Of a stretch of DNA of 64,000 bases, positions 19,367 through 28,110 are shown piece after piece. The stretch's first letter is position 1. Every line of letters begins with the position of its first letter. This stretch comes from Segniliparus sp051660745. Lineage in GTDB: Bacteria > Actinomycetota > Actinomycetes > Mycobacteriales > Mycobacteriaceae. Under the pieces are notes generated by a model. The model was given only the letters and a program-made list of their open reading frames with translations, was not told where the DNA came from and made no database searches. The stretch lies in contig NZ_JBOFQF010000035.1 in NCBI RefSeq assembly GCF_051660745.1, positions 62,001-126,000 of the forward strand. The letters are read 5' to 3'. Position numbers and translations under genes: made by a program.

Positions 19367-22300
19367 GTGTCTGACTCTTGGTCCGGTCGCGTCCCTGAGG
19401 GCTGGCAACCGCCCGCGTGGCTGCCCGCGTGGCGCGTCGTCGCGGTCGTCGCGGGACTGATCGCCTTCCTCTGCGCGATCCTCTCGCCGGTCCTCCCGGT
19501 CGAGCAGACCACCGTGGCCATCGACTGGCCGCAGGGCGGCACGATCAATGCCGTCACCGCGCCGCTCGACTCCTTCGTCGCCGAGACGATGACCGCCGAG
19601 GTCCCCTGCGCCCTCGCGAAAGCGCTGCCCGAGGAGGGCGGGAACCTCCTGTCCACCGCGCCCGCCCGAGGCAAGGACAACCGGGTCAACGCGCTGTTCA
19701 TCACGGCGGACAAGGACTCCATCGTCGCCTCGGTGCGCGCCCAACCGCTCAAAGCCGTCCCCCGCGCCCAAGCGGACAACCCGAACTGCCGGATCGAAGT
19801 CGAAGCCGACTCCAAGCACACCGTCGTGCGGGTCGTCGGGACAGACGACCCGCAGCCCGCCAACGACGTCGCCGACCCGCTGCTGCGCCCGCAAGTCACC
19901 GGGGTCTTCACCGACCTCGACCTCGCCAAGACCGGCGGCGTGCTGCCCGCGCACTACGGGGCGCACATCGTGGTGGACACCCGGTTCAACACCGTCGCCA
20001 CCCCGTTGCGGTTCTGGGTCGCGATCCTCGGCTTCGCGTCCGCAGGCCTCTCGCTCGTCGCGCTCGGCCGGTTCGACACCCTCGACCGGCGCAAGCACCG
20101 CCGGTTCTTCCCGCCCGGCTGGTGGAAGATCGGGCTCGTCGACGCGGTCGTCGTCGGCGTGCTCGTGCTGTGGCTCGTGATCGGGTCGAACACCTCCGAC
20201 GACGGCTACCAGCTGACCTGGGAGGTGGTCTGGCCCGACGCAGGCTACGCGGCCAGCTACCACCGCTGGTTCGGCGTCGCCGAGAACCCGGTGACCTGGT
20301 ACTACCAGGTCTGCTCCTGGCTCGCGCAGATCTCGACGGCGGCGCCGGTCATGCGCCTTCCGCAGCTGCTCGTCTCCCTCGCCTGCTGGTTCACCATCAG
20401 CAAGGAAGTCATCCCCCGCCTCGGCAGGCTCGCCCGACGCACCCCCGCCGCGTCATGGGCCGCCGCAGGCGTCTTCCTCTCGCTCTCGCTCGCATACGCG
20501 AACGGGCTGCGCCCGGAGCCAGTGGTCGCGCTCGGGGCGCTGCTCGCGTGGTGCTCCATCGAACGGACCATCGCGACGGGACGGCTCCTGCCCGCTGCGG
20601 CTGCCGTCATCATCGCCTCGTTCGGGCTCGGCGTCGCGCCGGGCGCCCTGATCGCCGCCACCGCGCTGGTCGTCGGGCTGCGGCAATGCCTGCGCAGGTT
20701 CGCCGCCCGCGCCAAACTGGTCGGCGGCGGCTGGCTCGGCTGGCTGGCGGTGCTCGCGCCCATCCTCGCCGCCGGGACGCTCGTGGTGCCCGTGGTGTTC
20801 TGGAACCAGAGCCTCGCCGGGATCATCGAGGGGAACTTCCACGTCAAGACCACGATCGGGCCAAGCAGGGCCTGGTACGAGGAGCTCTTGCGCTACTACT
20901 ACCTGTTCCTGCCCACCGCCGACGGCTCGCTCGCCCGGCGCTTCGGGGTGCTCATCGCCTTCCTCTGCCTCGTCACGACCGCGTTGATCCTCCTGCGCCA
21001 CAAGCACCTCGGCGGGCTCGCCAGGGGCCCCGCCGTCCGACTGGTCGGGATCTTCATCGGGACGATCTTCTGCATGACCTTCACCCCGACGAAATGGACC
21101 CACCACTTCGGGATCTACGCGGGCATCGCGGGCGCTATCGCCGCGTTCACGGCTGCCGCCATCGGCCCTGCGGTCATCGCCCGCCGCCAAGCGCGGACGT
21201 ATTTCGCGGCGGCCACGCTCTTTATGCTCGCCATCGCGTTGACCGGGTGGAACATGTGGTGGTACGTCTCGTCCTGGGGCGTGCCGTGGTGGAACCTGCC
21301 GCCCGCCGTCCACGGCTACAAGCTCGCCGATCTGACGCTCCTGCTCGCCGTCGCCGTCGCCCTGTTCGCGTTCTGGCAGCAGCTCTTCGGCTCCGCCGAC
21401 GACCAGCACAGCGGCTCCGCCGACGACCAGCACAGCGGCTCCGACCGCCCGGCCAGCCCGAAGACCCTGTGGACCTGGAGCCTTCCTGCAGTCTCGTTCG
21501 CGATGGTGCTGTTCATCCTGCTCTCCTTCTTCAAGGGCGCGTGGACCCAGCGGCACAGCTTCTCGTGGGCGAAGTCGAACGCGCACTACCTCACGACCGG
21601 CGACGGCTGCGCGCTCGCGAACGACGTGCTCGTGGAGGAGGACCCGAACCGGGGCCTGCTCGCCGCGCAGGGCGGCCAAGACCCCGCCGCCGCGTTGAAA
21701 GGCTCCGCTCCCAGCACGTTCGCGCCGGACAAGCTGTGGCGCAAGCTCTCCACCACGTACACGGACTACACCGACATCAACGCCGACCAGCCCGAGCCGA
21801 CGGCCCAGCCTGTCGAGCAGGGCCAGAAGCTGCTGCCCTTCGGCCTCGACCCGCAGCGCGTCCCGGTCCTCGGCAGCTACGGGAACACCCAGCCGTCGAG
21901 CGTCACCACCGGTTGGTACGAGCTTCCGGCCCCGTCCGCCGACCGGCCGCTCATCGCCGTCGCCGCTGCGGGCCAGATGGCCGCCCTCGGTTTGAACGGC
22001 GTGCCGGTCGGCTCCGCGTCCGGGCAGGTGCTGCTCGAATACGGCCGCACGAGCCCGGACGGCTCCGTGGACGTCCTCGGCCAGACCAAGCTCTACGACA
22101 TCGGCGCGGTGAACCCCTTCGGCACCGGACCCGGCTTCGCATGGCGCAACCTGCGGTTCCCGCGCGCCGCGCTGCCCCCGGACGCGAACATGGTGCGCCT
22201 GCAGGTCGCGGACCAATCCGCCGCCCAGGACCAATGGGTCGCGTTCACCCCGCCGCGCGCCCCTGTGCTGCGCACGCTCCAAGAAGTCGTCGGGAACGAC

Positions 22301-22672
22301 CCGGCGCTCATCGACTGGCAGGTGTTCTTCGAATTCCCATGCCAGCACCCGATGCGGGTGCGCAACGGCATGTTCGAGGTCCCCGAATGGCGGATCACCC
22401 CGGACCGCAACGGGAACGCGATGAACAGCGAGCGCTGGGCCTCCGGCCGCTACGGCGGGCCGCTCGGCGTCACACAGCGGCTCCTGTCGCCGACCACGGT
22501 CCCCACGTACCTCCTCGGCAGGCCGGATCTCGACTGGGGATCGCTGCAGCGCTACATCCCCTATGCCCCCGAGGCAGTCCCCGCGCGGCTCGAAATCGGG
22601 TCCGCAGTTCACAGCGGGCTGTACAGCCCAGGCCCGATGTACACCATGTACGGCAAGGACGAAGAGGACTGA
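19367..22672 (+). CDS. embB: Cell-wall arabinosyltransferase (EmbB type)
   Basis: A 1101-residue paralogue of the preceding gene, starting at GTG 19367 immediately after its TAA. It has the same architecture: N-terminal helix, periplasmic domain, catalytic loop VIGSNTSDDGYQL, a multi-helix core with FTPTKWTHHFGIYAG, and a C-terminal domain (WQVFFEFPCQHPMRV, GLYSPGP). It acts in arabinan branching and is the family target of ethambutol. A loop near residues 675-690 carries an in-frame 8-residue tandem duplication (GSADDQHS). Only two emb genes are present, against three in M. tuberculosis. Confidence 0.93.
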   Translation: MSDSWSGRVPEGWQPPAWLPAWRVVAVVAGLIAFLCAILSPVLPVEQTTVAIDWPQGGTINAVTAPLDSFVAETMTAEVPCALAKALPEEGGNLLSTAPARGKDNRVNALFITADKDSIVASVRAQPLKAVPRAQADNPNCRIEVEADSKHTVVRVVGTDDPQPANDVADPLLRPQVTGVFTDLDLAKTGGVLPAHYGAHIVVDTRFNTVATPLRFWVAILGFASAGLSLVALGRFDTLDRRKHRRFFPPGWWKIGLVDAVVVGVLVLWLVIGSNTSDDGYQLTWEVVWPDAGYAASYHRWFGVAENPVTWYYQVCSWLAQISTAAPVMRLPQLLVSLACWFTISKEVIPRLGRLARRTPAASWAAAGVFLSLSLAYANGLRPEPVVALGALLAWCSIERTIATGRLLPAAAAVIIASFGLGVAPGALIAATALVVGLRQCLRRFAARAKLVGGGWLGWLAVLAPILAAGTLVVPVVFWNQSLAGIIEGNFHVKTTIGPSRAWYEELLRYYYLFLPTADGSLARRFGVLIAFLCLVTTALILLRHKHLGGLARGPAVRLVGIFIGTIFCMTFTPTKWTHHFGIYAGIAGAIAAFTAAAIGPAVIARRQARTYFAAATLFMLAIALTGWNMWWYVSSWGVPWWNLPPAVHGYKLADLTLLLAVAVALFAFWQQLFGSADDQHSGSADDQHSGSDRPASPKTLWTWSLPAVSFAMVLFILLSFFKGAWTQRHSFSWAKSNAHYLTTGDGCALANDVLVEEDPNRGLLAAQGGQDPAAALKGSAPSTFAPDKLWRKLSTTYTDYTDINADQPEPTAQPVEQGQKLLPFGLDPQRVPVLGSYGNTQPSSVTTGWYELPAPSADRPLIAVAAAGQMAALGLNGVPVGSASGQVLLEYGRTSPDGSVDVLGQTKLYDIGAVNPFGTGPGFAWRNLRFPRAALPPDANMVRLQVADQSAAQDQWVAFTPPRAPVLRTLQEVVGNDPALIDWQVFFEFPCQHPMRVRNGMFEVPEWRITPDRNGNAMNSERWASGRYGGPLGVTQRLLSPTTVPTYLLGRPDLDWGSLQRYIPYAPEAVPARLEIGSAVHSGLYSPGPMYTMYGKDEED
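21389..21436 (+). repeat. 24-bp tandem duplication inside embB
   Basis: Two identical 24-bp units, each encoding GSADDQHS, followed by a partial third (GSD). In frame, in a predicted hydrophilic loop between membrane segments; looks like recent slippage. Confidence 0.9.
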
Positions 22673-23034
22673 GCCCCCCTCCCGGCCGAAGTCCGCAATT
22701 TGACTTATTCATATTCGGTTATGCGCATACGGGATATGCAAAATTCATCCGACTAGCGGATATCGAAAGCTGTGAGAGAGACAACACTTCTCGTCAAAAT
22801 TCCGTCATCGACAGGCCATAACCAGATACATGCCTTACATTGGCGCGCCCAAAAACGGGGCGAAAAGGCCGCCGTGTGGTTTTTCACATTGCCTAGATTC
22901 GAGATCGAGCGCGCACTTAGGCTCGAAATCGACGCGACGTACGGCGTACGCGCAGTCAACGCATTTCTAAAGACGAGCCGCCTCAGGACGAGCCGCGATG
23001 AAAAACGACTTTGGTAGATAGAGGACAAGAACTC
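22673..23034. other. Intergenic region upstream of aldo/keto reductase
   Basis: 362 bases, AT-richer than its flanks, with no supportable gene. It contains the motif GCATACGGGATATGC at 22,725-22,739, which recurs near other genes of the window. It also holds an imperfect inverted repeat (TCGAGATCGAGC with GCTCGAAATCGA) near 22,897-22,932 and a 10-base direct repeat GACGAGCCGC shortly before the gene. It probably carries the promoter of the reductase. Confidence 0.5.
22725..22739. promoter_or_regulatory. 15-bp shared dyad motif, copy 1
   Basis: GCATACGGGATATGC, half-sites GCATA and TATGC with a 5-base spacer. Similar 15-mers occur at 47,204, 56,866 and 61,939. Candidate operator; 296 bases from the reductase start. 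Confidence 0.35.
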
Positions 23035-23943
23035 ATGAAACTGCTCAAGGAATACCAGCCCGCTCCCACAGTAGAGCTTCATGACGGCACGACCATCCCC
23101 CAGGTCGGCCTCGGCGTCGCCAAGATGCCGAATGAAGACACCTATGAGGTCGTCAGGGACGCGATCCAGCTGGGCTACCGCCATATCGACACCGCCTCCA
23201 AATACGGCAACGAGCGCGGCGTCGGCCAAGGCATCGCCCAATCCGGCGTCGACCGCGCCGACATTTTCGTCACCACGAAGCTCTGGTTCGAAGACTTCGA
23301 CGACGTCGCCGGAAGCCTCCGCCGCAGCCTCGACGAACTGCAGACGGATTATGTCGACCTTTTCTTGATCCACTGGCCGGTGCCGCAACTCGGGAAATAC
23401 GTGGAAGCCTGGAAAGGCCTGGTGGAAGCCAAAGAATCCGGCTTGGCCCGCTCCGTCGGCGTGTCGAATTTCGAGTCGGACCACTTGCAGGACATCATCG
23501 GAGCCACCGGAGTCGCCCCTGCGGTCAACCAGGTCGAGCTGCACCCCTACTTCCAGCAGTCGCAGCTGAAGGAGGCGAACGCGCAGCACGGCGTGACCAC
23601 CCAGGCGTGGAGCCCGCTCGCGCAAGGCATCGGACTGCTCGACAACCCGCACCTCTCCGAGATCGCCGAGAAGCACGGCAAGACCATCGCACAGGTCATC
23701 TTGCGCTGGCACACCCAGCTCGGACATGTCGTCATCCCCAAGACCAGCTCCTCCCGCCGCCTGGCTGAGAACTTCGACATCTTCGACTTCGTGCTCGACG
23801 CGACCGACCTGCAGGCGTTCGAGGCGCTCGACGACCCCGAGAGCGGCAGGCTCGGCTGCCACCCCAATGACGGCTACTCTGCGCACGTCTCGCCGAAGAG
23901 CAAGCAGCGCGTGGCGGAGCTCGAGAACCAAAAGGCCGCCTGA
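23035..23943 (+). CDS. Aldo/keto reductase
   Basis: A 302-residue NADPH-dependent (alpha/beta)8 barrel reductase of carbonyl compounds. The catalytic tetrad is visible: Asp in GYRHIDTA, Tyr in SKYGNE, Lys in VTTKLW, His in LIHWP. The NADP-binding tail is VIPKTSSSRRLAENFDIFDF. ATG 23035 follows GAGGA at suitable spacing and is preferred over an upstream in-frame start. Most like the 2,5-diketogluconate reductase/morphine-dehydrogenase-type AKRs common in actinobacteria; physiological substrate unknown. A hairpin follows the stop. Confidence 0.9.
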   Translation: MKLLKEYQPAPTVELHDGTTIPQVGLGVAKMPNEDTYEVVRDAIQLGYRHIDTASKYGNERGVGQGIAQSGVDRADIFVTTKLWFEDFDDVAGSLRRSLDELQTDYVDLFLIHWPVPQLGKYVEAWKGLVEAKESGLARSVGVSNFESDHLQDIIGATGVAPAVNQVELHPYFQQSQLKEANAQHGVTTQAWSPLAQGIGLLDNPHLSEIAEKHGKTIAQVILRWHTQLGHVVIPKTSSSRRLAENFDIFDFVLDATDLQAFEALDDPESGRLGCHPNDGYSAHVSPKSKQRVAELENQKAA

Positions 23944-23962
23944 AGTTGAGCGGCGCGTGATC

Positions 23963-23990
23963 GGCCCGGACTGGTGACGTAGGTCCGGCC
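23963..23990 (+). terminator. Hairpin after aldo/keto reductase
   Basis: GGCCCGGAC and GTCCGGCC pair around an 11-base loop starting 19 bases after the stop; no T-run follows, so function as a terminator is tentative. Confidence 0.35.
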
Positions 23991-25136
23991 GGTCGGCGAT
24001 GTCCGGTGGACGGTTCCGCCGGGCGCTTGGTGGCCGTGCCCGCAAAGCCTCTTGAGGTTGCTAGCCAATCGTGAGCAACACCCCAGTGCCCCATGAGGCC
24101 GAACAGCGCATTGCGGCCGCTTTTCCATCTACCGATATGATGTATTTCATATTTGAACAGCGAGGTGCGCTACCCTTTTGCGCGACCAAGCCCCCCGGGG
24201 GCATCCTGATAATTTCCCTACCGACAAATAGTGGATACCCCCTCGGTCCACCGTTGCGCTTGACATTGACAACCGTGTCGACGCGGACTTCGGCTACCGC
24301 TGGGGTAGCTATCTCCAGCGCGCAGGCACAGCTGATCGACTTCGCCCCACCCGCGCGTCTTCGCGCCTTGCTTCCGGCCATCGAGCGATCATGCGCACGC
24401 GCAACGGGCCACAGAAGGATTCGTTCTACAACGCAGAACTCGCCTGGGCGATGCCGGCCGTTCCGCGGCGTGCGCCACAGCACCTGCCTGCGCGAAACCG
24501 AAACCGTCAGCTGAACAGCCACGATCGCGGCGAGGGCATACAGGACGTTTCGGCCATTGCGACGACCTTGTGATGAAGACGGGGCCGCCGGAATGCGGCG
24601 GTGGAGTGACCCGTCCGGTCGGCGCTGAACGCGATAGCGGCTTGCGCGCGGGTCCGCGCCCCACCGATGCGGTTGTCCACCGAAACGTGTGCTTCGCGGG
24701 TATACGTCGCAGCATTGGGACCGTTGAGCGCTTTGCGGGCATAGGGAATGCCTTCGGTGGGGCCCGGTTTGACGATGCCGGGCAGGCCTCCTGCTTGCTA
24801 CGCGGGGAACGATGGGATTTCGTCAAGCCAGGCCAGAGACGGCGCCCTGCCCGAAGTCGGGAAAGCGGAAGGTCGCATCGAACGACCGATTCGCTCCATC
24901 GAACCACCCGGGCGAGCCTCTGCCGGGAACATGAACCCGGACAGGCGTCTTGCCTGGGCGAGGAGCCCACGCGAGCATGCGTTCCCCGGCCTGCCGATCG
25001 CCCTGGCAGATCGCGAACGTGTCGAGATTTTCCCGTCAGAGCGGGGGGATGTCCGAAATCGTCAAAGAACCCGGCTGAGGGCGGAAAGACTTTGCAGCGC
25101 CAACCCGCTTCACTAAAAAATGATTCCCATCACAAC

Positions 25137-25156
25137 CTGTCAGATCAATCTGGCAG
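25137..25156. promoter_or_regulatory. Inverted repeat upstream of the catabolic operon
   Basis: CTGTCAGAT and ATCTGGCAG, 8 of 9 positions symmetric around a 2-base centre, 44 bases before the first gene start. Position and symmetry suit an operator; the AraC-type regulator of the cluster is one candidate, though AraC sites are more often direct repeats. Confidence 0.4.
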
Positions 25157-25199
25157 TTCGTCAAGTGCGGCAAAGAGTCCGTGAAGTTAGAGGAACGAC

Positions 25200-25733
25200 A
25201 TGCCCGAAGCACCGAAGTCCGAGTTTTGGCAAAATCTCAAGCCCATTGCCAATTCGCTCAAGCCCGACGCCCAGCCCGAGGTTTTTCATCAGCTTGCGCA
25301 GATCGAGGATGAGCGTTACTACGCCCATCTGTCGGAAACGGTGTTGACCCGCCCGTTGTGGATCAATGTCAAGGACAACACCTGGTGCGATGTCCTGTGG
25401 GCAAAAGAAGCCGGGCTGGTCAACCGTCACTACCACCCGCATGAGGTGTTCGCGTACACGATCTCCGGCAAGTGGGGCTACTTGGAGCAGGAATGGACCG
25501 CAACGGCAGGTTCGTTCGTCTACGAGACCCCCGGCGAGGGCCACACCCTGGTCGCCTACGAGTCCGATGAGCAGATGCGCGGCATCTTCATCGTCAAGGG
25601 CCCTCTCATCTGGCTCGACGAGGATGGCAACAGCACCGGACATTTCGATGTCCACGACTATTTGGCGCTGGTCCGCGAGCATTACGACAAGGTTGGGCTT
25701 GGCGCAGATCTCATCAATCAGCTGATCCGATGA
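25200..25733 (+). CDS. Cupin dioxygenase, 2,4'-dihydroxyacetophenone dioxygenase-like
   Basis: A 177-residue single-domain cupin resembling 2,4'-dihydroxyacetophenone dioxygenase, which cleaves an alpha-hydroxyketone side chain to 4-hydroxybenzoate and formate. His77 and His79 (RHYHPHEVF) and His115 (PGEGHTLV) fit the family's three-histidine iron site; Glu96 lies in the first motif (GYLEQEW). ATG 25200 follows AGAGGA. Its stop overlaps the transporter start (ATGA). Its place at the head of a protocatechuate operon supports a side-chain-cleaving role on an aromatic ketone, but substrate is inferred from family only; acetylacetone-cleaving cupins are related alternatives. Confidence 0.75.
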   Translation: MPEAPKSEFWQNLKPIANSLKPDAQPEVFHQLAQIEDERYYAHLSETVLTRPLWINVKDNTWCDVLWAKEAGLVNRHYHPHEVFAYTISGKWGYLEQEWTATAGSFVYETPGEGHTLVAYESDEQMRGIFIVKGPLIWLDEDGNSTGHFDVHDYLALVREHYDKVGLGADLINQLIR

Positions 25734-27025
25734 TCACGGCGGCCATCGGCCAGATCGAGACCTCGGATGTCTACGTTCCTCCGCCCCGCGGAGGACACTA
25801 CGAGCGAACTCTCATTGCCCTACTGTTCTCAACCTGGGGACTTGTCTTCTTTGACCGGCTGGCGCTGTCGTTCCTCGCCCCGGACTTGAAGGAAAGCCTA
25901 GGCCTGAGCGATTGGCATATCGGCCTGCTCAGCGGGATCCCTGCGCTCTCCTGGGCGCTCTCGGGGGTTCTCGTCGGCTACCTCTCGGACCGCGCCGACC
26001 GCCGCAAACCGTTCGTTGTCGGAGCGGTGATCGCATTCACGATCCTGTCCGCGCTCTCCGGTGCTGTCGGCGGTTTTGCCACCCTGCTCATGCTCCGCGC
26101 CCTCATGGGAGCTGCTGAGGGTGGAGTTCTCCCGCTCGTCCAGCCGTTGCTGGTGCACAGCGCTGAGCCGAAACGCCGTGGTTTTGTGATGGGATTAGTA
26201 CAGGGCACTGCGGCCGGGTTGATCGGCGGCGTCCTAGGGCCGATTGTCATCGTGTTCCTGGCCGACCAGTTTGGTTGGCGGGCGGCATTTGCGGCGACCG
26301 CGGTCCCCGGCGTGCTGATCGCCGTGGCAATTCTGGTGTGGATACGAGATCTGCGGCTGCGTCATCCGGCGACGCTGGCGATGCGCCCTGAGTTGGCTGC
26401 TCATGAAACCCGACTCGAGCGCGGCGCCGTCCGTATCGCGTTGAGGAACCGCAATATCGTGGTGTGTGTGGCGATCGCCATCGTCTACATGACCTGGTTC
26501 GCGTGCACCCAGGCGTTCACCCCGCTCTACCTCAGGGAGGAGAAAGGGTTCAGCGACTCACAGCGGGGCTTGGTGTTGGCAGGCGCCGGGGCAGCCTGGG
26601 TGGTCTGGGGTGTGGTGATCCCCGCAGTGTCGGATCGGATCGGTCGCCGCAGGGCAATGGCTGGGTTTACCGCCATCGCTGCGACATCGCCGCTGATGGT
26701 GCTTTTCATCGACCAACCGGTGACTTTATTTTTCTGCCTCTGTTTGACCTACACCGGGATGGGTTGCTTCACCCTGTTCACCTCGATCATCCCAGCCGAG
26801 ACGGTGGCCCCGATTCTATTGGCGACCTCGCTCGGGCTGGTGCAGGGCATCGGCGAGATCGTTGGCGGCTGCGTCGCTCCGCTGGTCGCCGGGGCGCTCT
26901 CCGACGGCATTGGGCCGAGCGCACCGTTATACTTTTCTTGTGGCGCGGCGGTGGTGGCCTTCGGCCTGACCTTCCTGCTCCGCGAGACGGCGCCGCGCCG
27001 GATCAGCTCAGGAGCTCTCGCATGA
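25730..27025 (+). CDS. MFS transporter, probable aromatic-compound uptake
   Basis: 431 residues, 12 predicted membrane segments. MFS signatures include GYLSDRADRRKPFVVG between segments 2 and 3 and SDRIGRRRAMAG in the second half. Translation is coupled at both ends: ATGA overlaps with the cupin gene and the dehydrogenase gene. Operon position suggests import of the aromatic substrate of the cupin/dehydrogenase pair. Resembles the metabolite:proton symporter group of the MFS; direction of transport is inferred. Confidence 0.85.
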   Translation: MITAAIGQIETSDVYVPPPRGGHYERTLIALLFSTWGLVFFDRLALSFLAPDLKESLGLSDWHIGLLSGIPALSWALSGVLVGYLSDRADRRKPFVVGAVIAFTILSALSGAVGGFATLLMLRALMGAAEGGVLPLVQPLLVHSAEPKRRGFVMGLVQGTAAGLIGGVLGPIVIVFLADQFGWRAAFAATAVPGVLIAVAILVWIRDLRLRHPATLAMRPELAAHETRLERGAVRIALRNRNIVVCVAIAIVYMTWFACTQAFTPLYLREEKGFSDSQRGLVLAGAGAAWVVWGVVIPAVSDRIGRRRAMAGFTAIAATSPLMVLFIDQPVTLFFCLCLTYTGMGCFTLFTSIIPAETVAPILLATSLGLVQGIGEIVGGCVAPLVAGALSDGIGPSAPLYFSCGAAVVAFGLTFLLRETAPRRISSGALA

Positions 27026-28110
27026 CCGAATCCTCCCAAACCATCACGACGCAGGCGGTCCGCTGGCACGCCGCTCGTGACATCCGCCTGGACCAGGTCC
27101 AGCTGCCTGCCCTCCTGCCGGATCAGGTGCGGATCCGGGTCGGGTACTGCGGGGTGTGCGGGTCCGATTTGCATGAAATCGGGACAGGGCCGCATGCGAT
27201 ACCTGTGGTCCAACCCCATCCGATCTCGGGGGCCGTAGCGCCGATAACACTCGGTCACGAGTTTTCCGGCACCGTCGTCGAGTCCGGCTCCGAGGTCGAC
27301 GGCCTCCTGCCTGGCACCAAGGTTGCGGTAGAGGCCAACTACCGGTGCGGAACATGCCGAGCCTGCAGGCGCGGCGACTACCACGTCTGTGAAACCGGAT
27401 TTGGGTTCATAGGTTTGATGGGCAACGGTGGATTGGCCGAGTACGCCAACGTTCCCGCGTATATGGTGCAACGGCTTCCGGACGATTTTGATCTGGCCGC
27501 TGCTGCGGTGCTCGAGCCTGCGGCTGTCGCGCTGCGGGCGGTGCGCCGGTCCGAGGCCAACCCGGACGATTCGGCCGTGGTCATTGGGCTCGGCCCGGTT
27601 GGGCTGCTCGTGGTTGCTCTGCTCGCCCAGCGGGGCATTGGGCCCATCATTGGGGTCGATGTGACACCAGCGCGGCGCGAGCTCGCTGAGAGCCTGGGCG
27701 CGACCGCCACCGTCACCGCCGACGCCGACCTGTCCGCTGCGATCAAGAGAGTCACCGGCTTCACCACCGCCGACGTGGTATTCGAAGTCGTCGGCAAGCA
27801 GGTGGCCTTCGACGCCGCGATGGCGGTACTGCGAACCGGCGGACGGACGATACTGATCGGGCTGGGCGCCACTATGAGCATCGATGCGTTCGGTCTGGTC
27901 AATCGGGAACAATCGATCGTGGCGAGCGTCGGGTACAACGATTGCCACACCGAGTTGATCGACCTGGTCACGCGCCGAGAACTCGACCTCACAGCCATCG
28001 TGACCGAGATCATCGAACTGGAGGACGCCCCGAAGATGCTCACTTCTCTCGCCACTGTCGGCTCCGACCAGGTGAAAACCCTGATCCGATGCGATCCGGA
28101 GCTGCCATGA
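27022..28110 (+). CDS. Zinc-dependent medium-chain alcohol dehydrogenase
   Basis: 362 residues. Catalytic zinc ligands are in GYCGVCGSDLHE (Cys) and LGHEFSGTV (His-Glu), with the structural zinc lobe CGTCRACRRGDYHVC. The nucleotide loop is VIGLGPVGLLVVALL, followed by GVDVTPARRELAE. Closest in layout to butanediol/threonine/sorbitol dehydrogenases. In this operon it may oxidise a side-chain alcohol to the ketone used by the cupin dioxygenase; that order of steps is inference. The stop overlaps the AraC regulator start. Confidence 0.85.
   Translation: MTESSQTITTQAVRWHAARDIRLDQVQLPALLPDQVRIRVGYCGVCGSDLHEIGTGPHAIPVVQPHPISGAVAPITLGHEFSGTVVESGSEVDGLLPGTKVAVEANYRCGTCRACRRGDYHVCETGFGFIGLMGNGGLAEYANVPAYMVQRLPDDFDLAAAAVLEPAAVALRAVRRSEANPDDSAVVIGLGPVGLLVVALLAQRGIGPIIGVDVTPARRELAESLGATATVTADADLSAAIKRVTGFTTADVVFEVVGKQVAFDAAMAVLRTGGRTILIGLGATMSIDAFGLVNREQSIVASVGYNDCHTELIDLVTRRELDLTAIVTEIIELEDAPKMLTSLATVGSDQVKTLIRCDPELP

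Larger units (their letters stand above)
23944..25199. other. 1.25-kb region without a convincing gene (left flank of catabolic island)
   Basis: Open frames of 60-200 codons exist on both strands, but none shows family motifs, a good start with ribosome site, or the strong third-position GC bias of neighbouring genes. I see an ATATGA/TCATAT inverted repeat near 24,135-24,152 and a GTTGCT/AGCAAC pair near 24,056-24,080. It may be decayed coding sequence or the scar of the island's insertion. Confidence 0.5.

Noticed and set aside
16088..20263. 1391-codon minus-strand frame
   Set aside because: Antisense to the two emb genes, whose full-length motifs are clear; composition is that of a codon-bias shadow.
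20453..22612. 719-codon minus-strand frame
   Set aside because: Antisense shadow of embB.
22772..23017. 81-codon frame upstream of the aldo/keto reductase
   Set aside because: No family resemblance, GTG start without ribosome site, and it overlaps likely promoter elements.
24071..25184. Several 60-200 codon frames on both strands in the gap before the catabolic operon
   Set aside because: No ribosome sites, no motif, and no agreement in codon bias; treated as non-coding or decayed.
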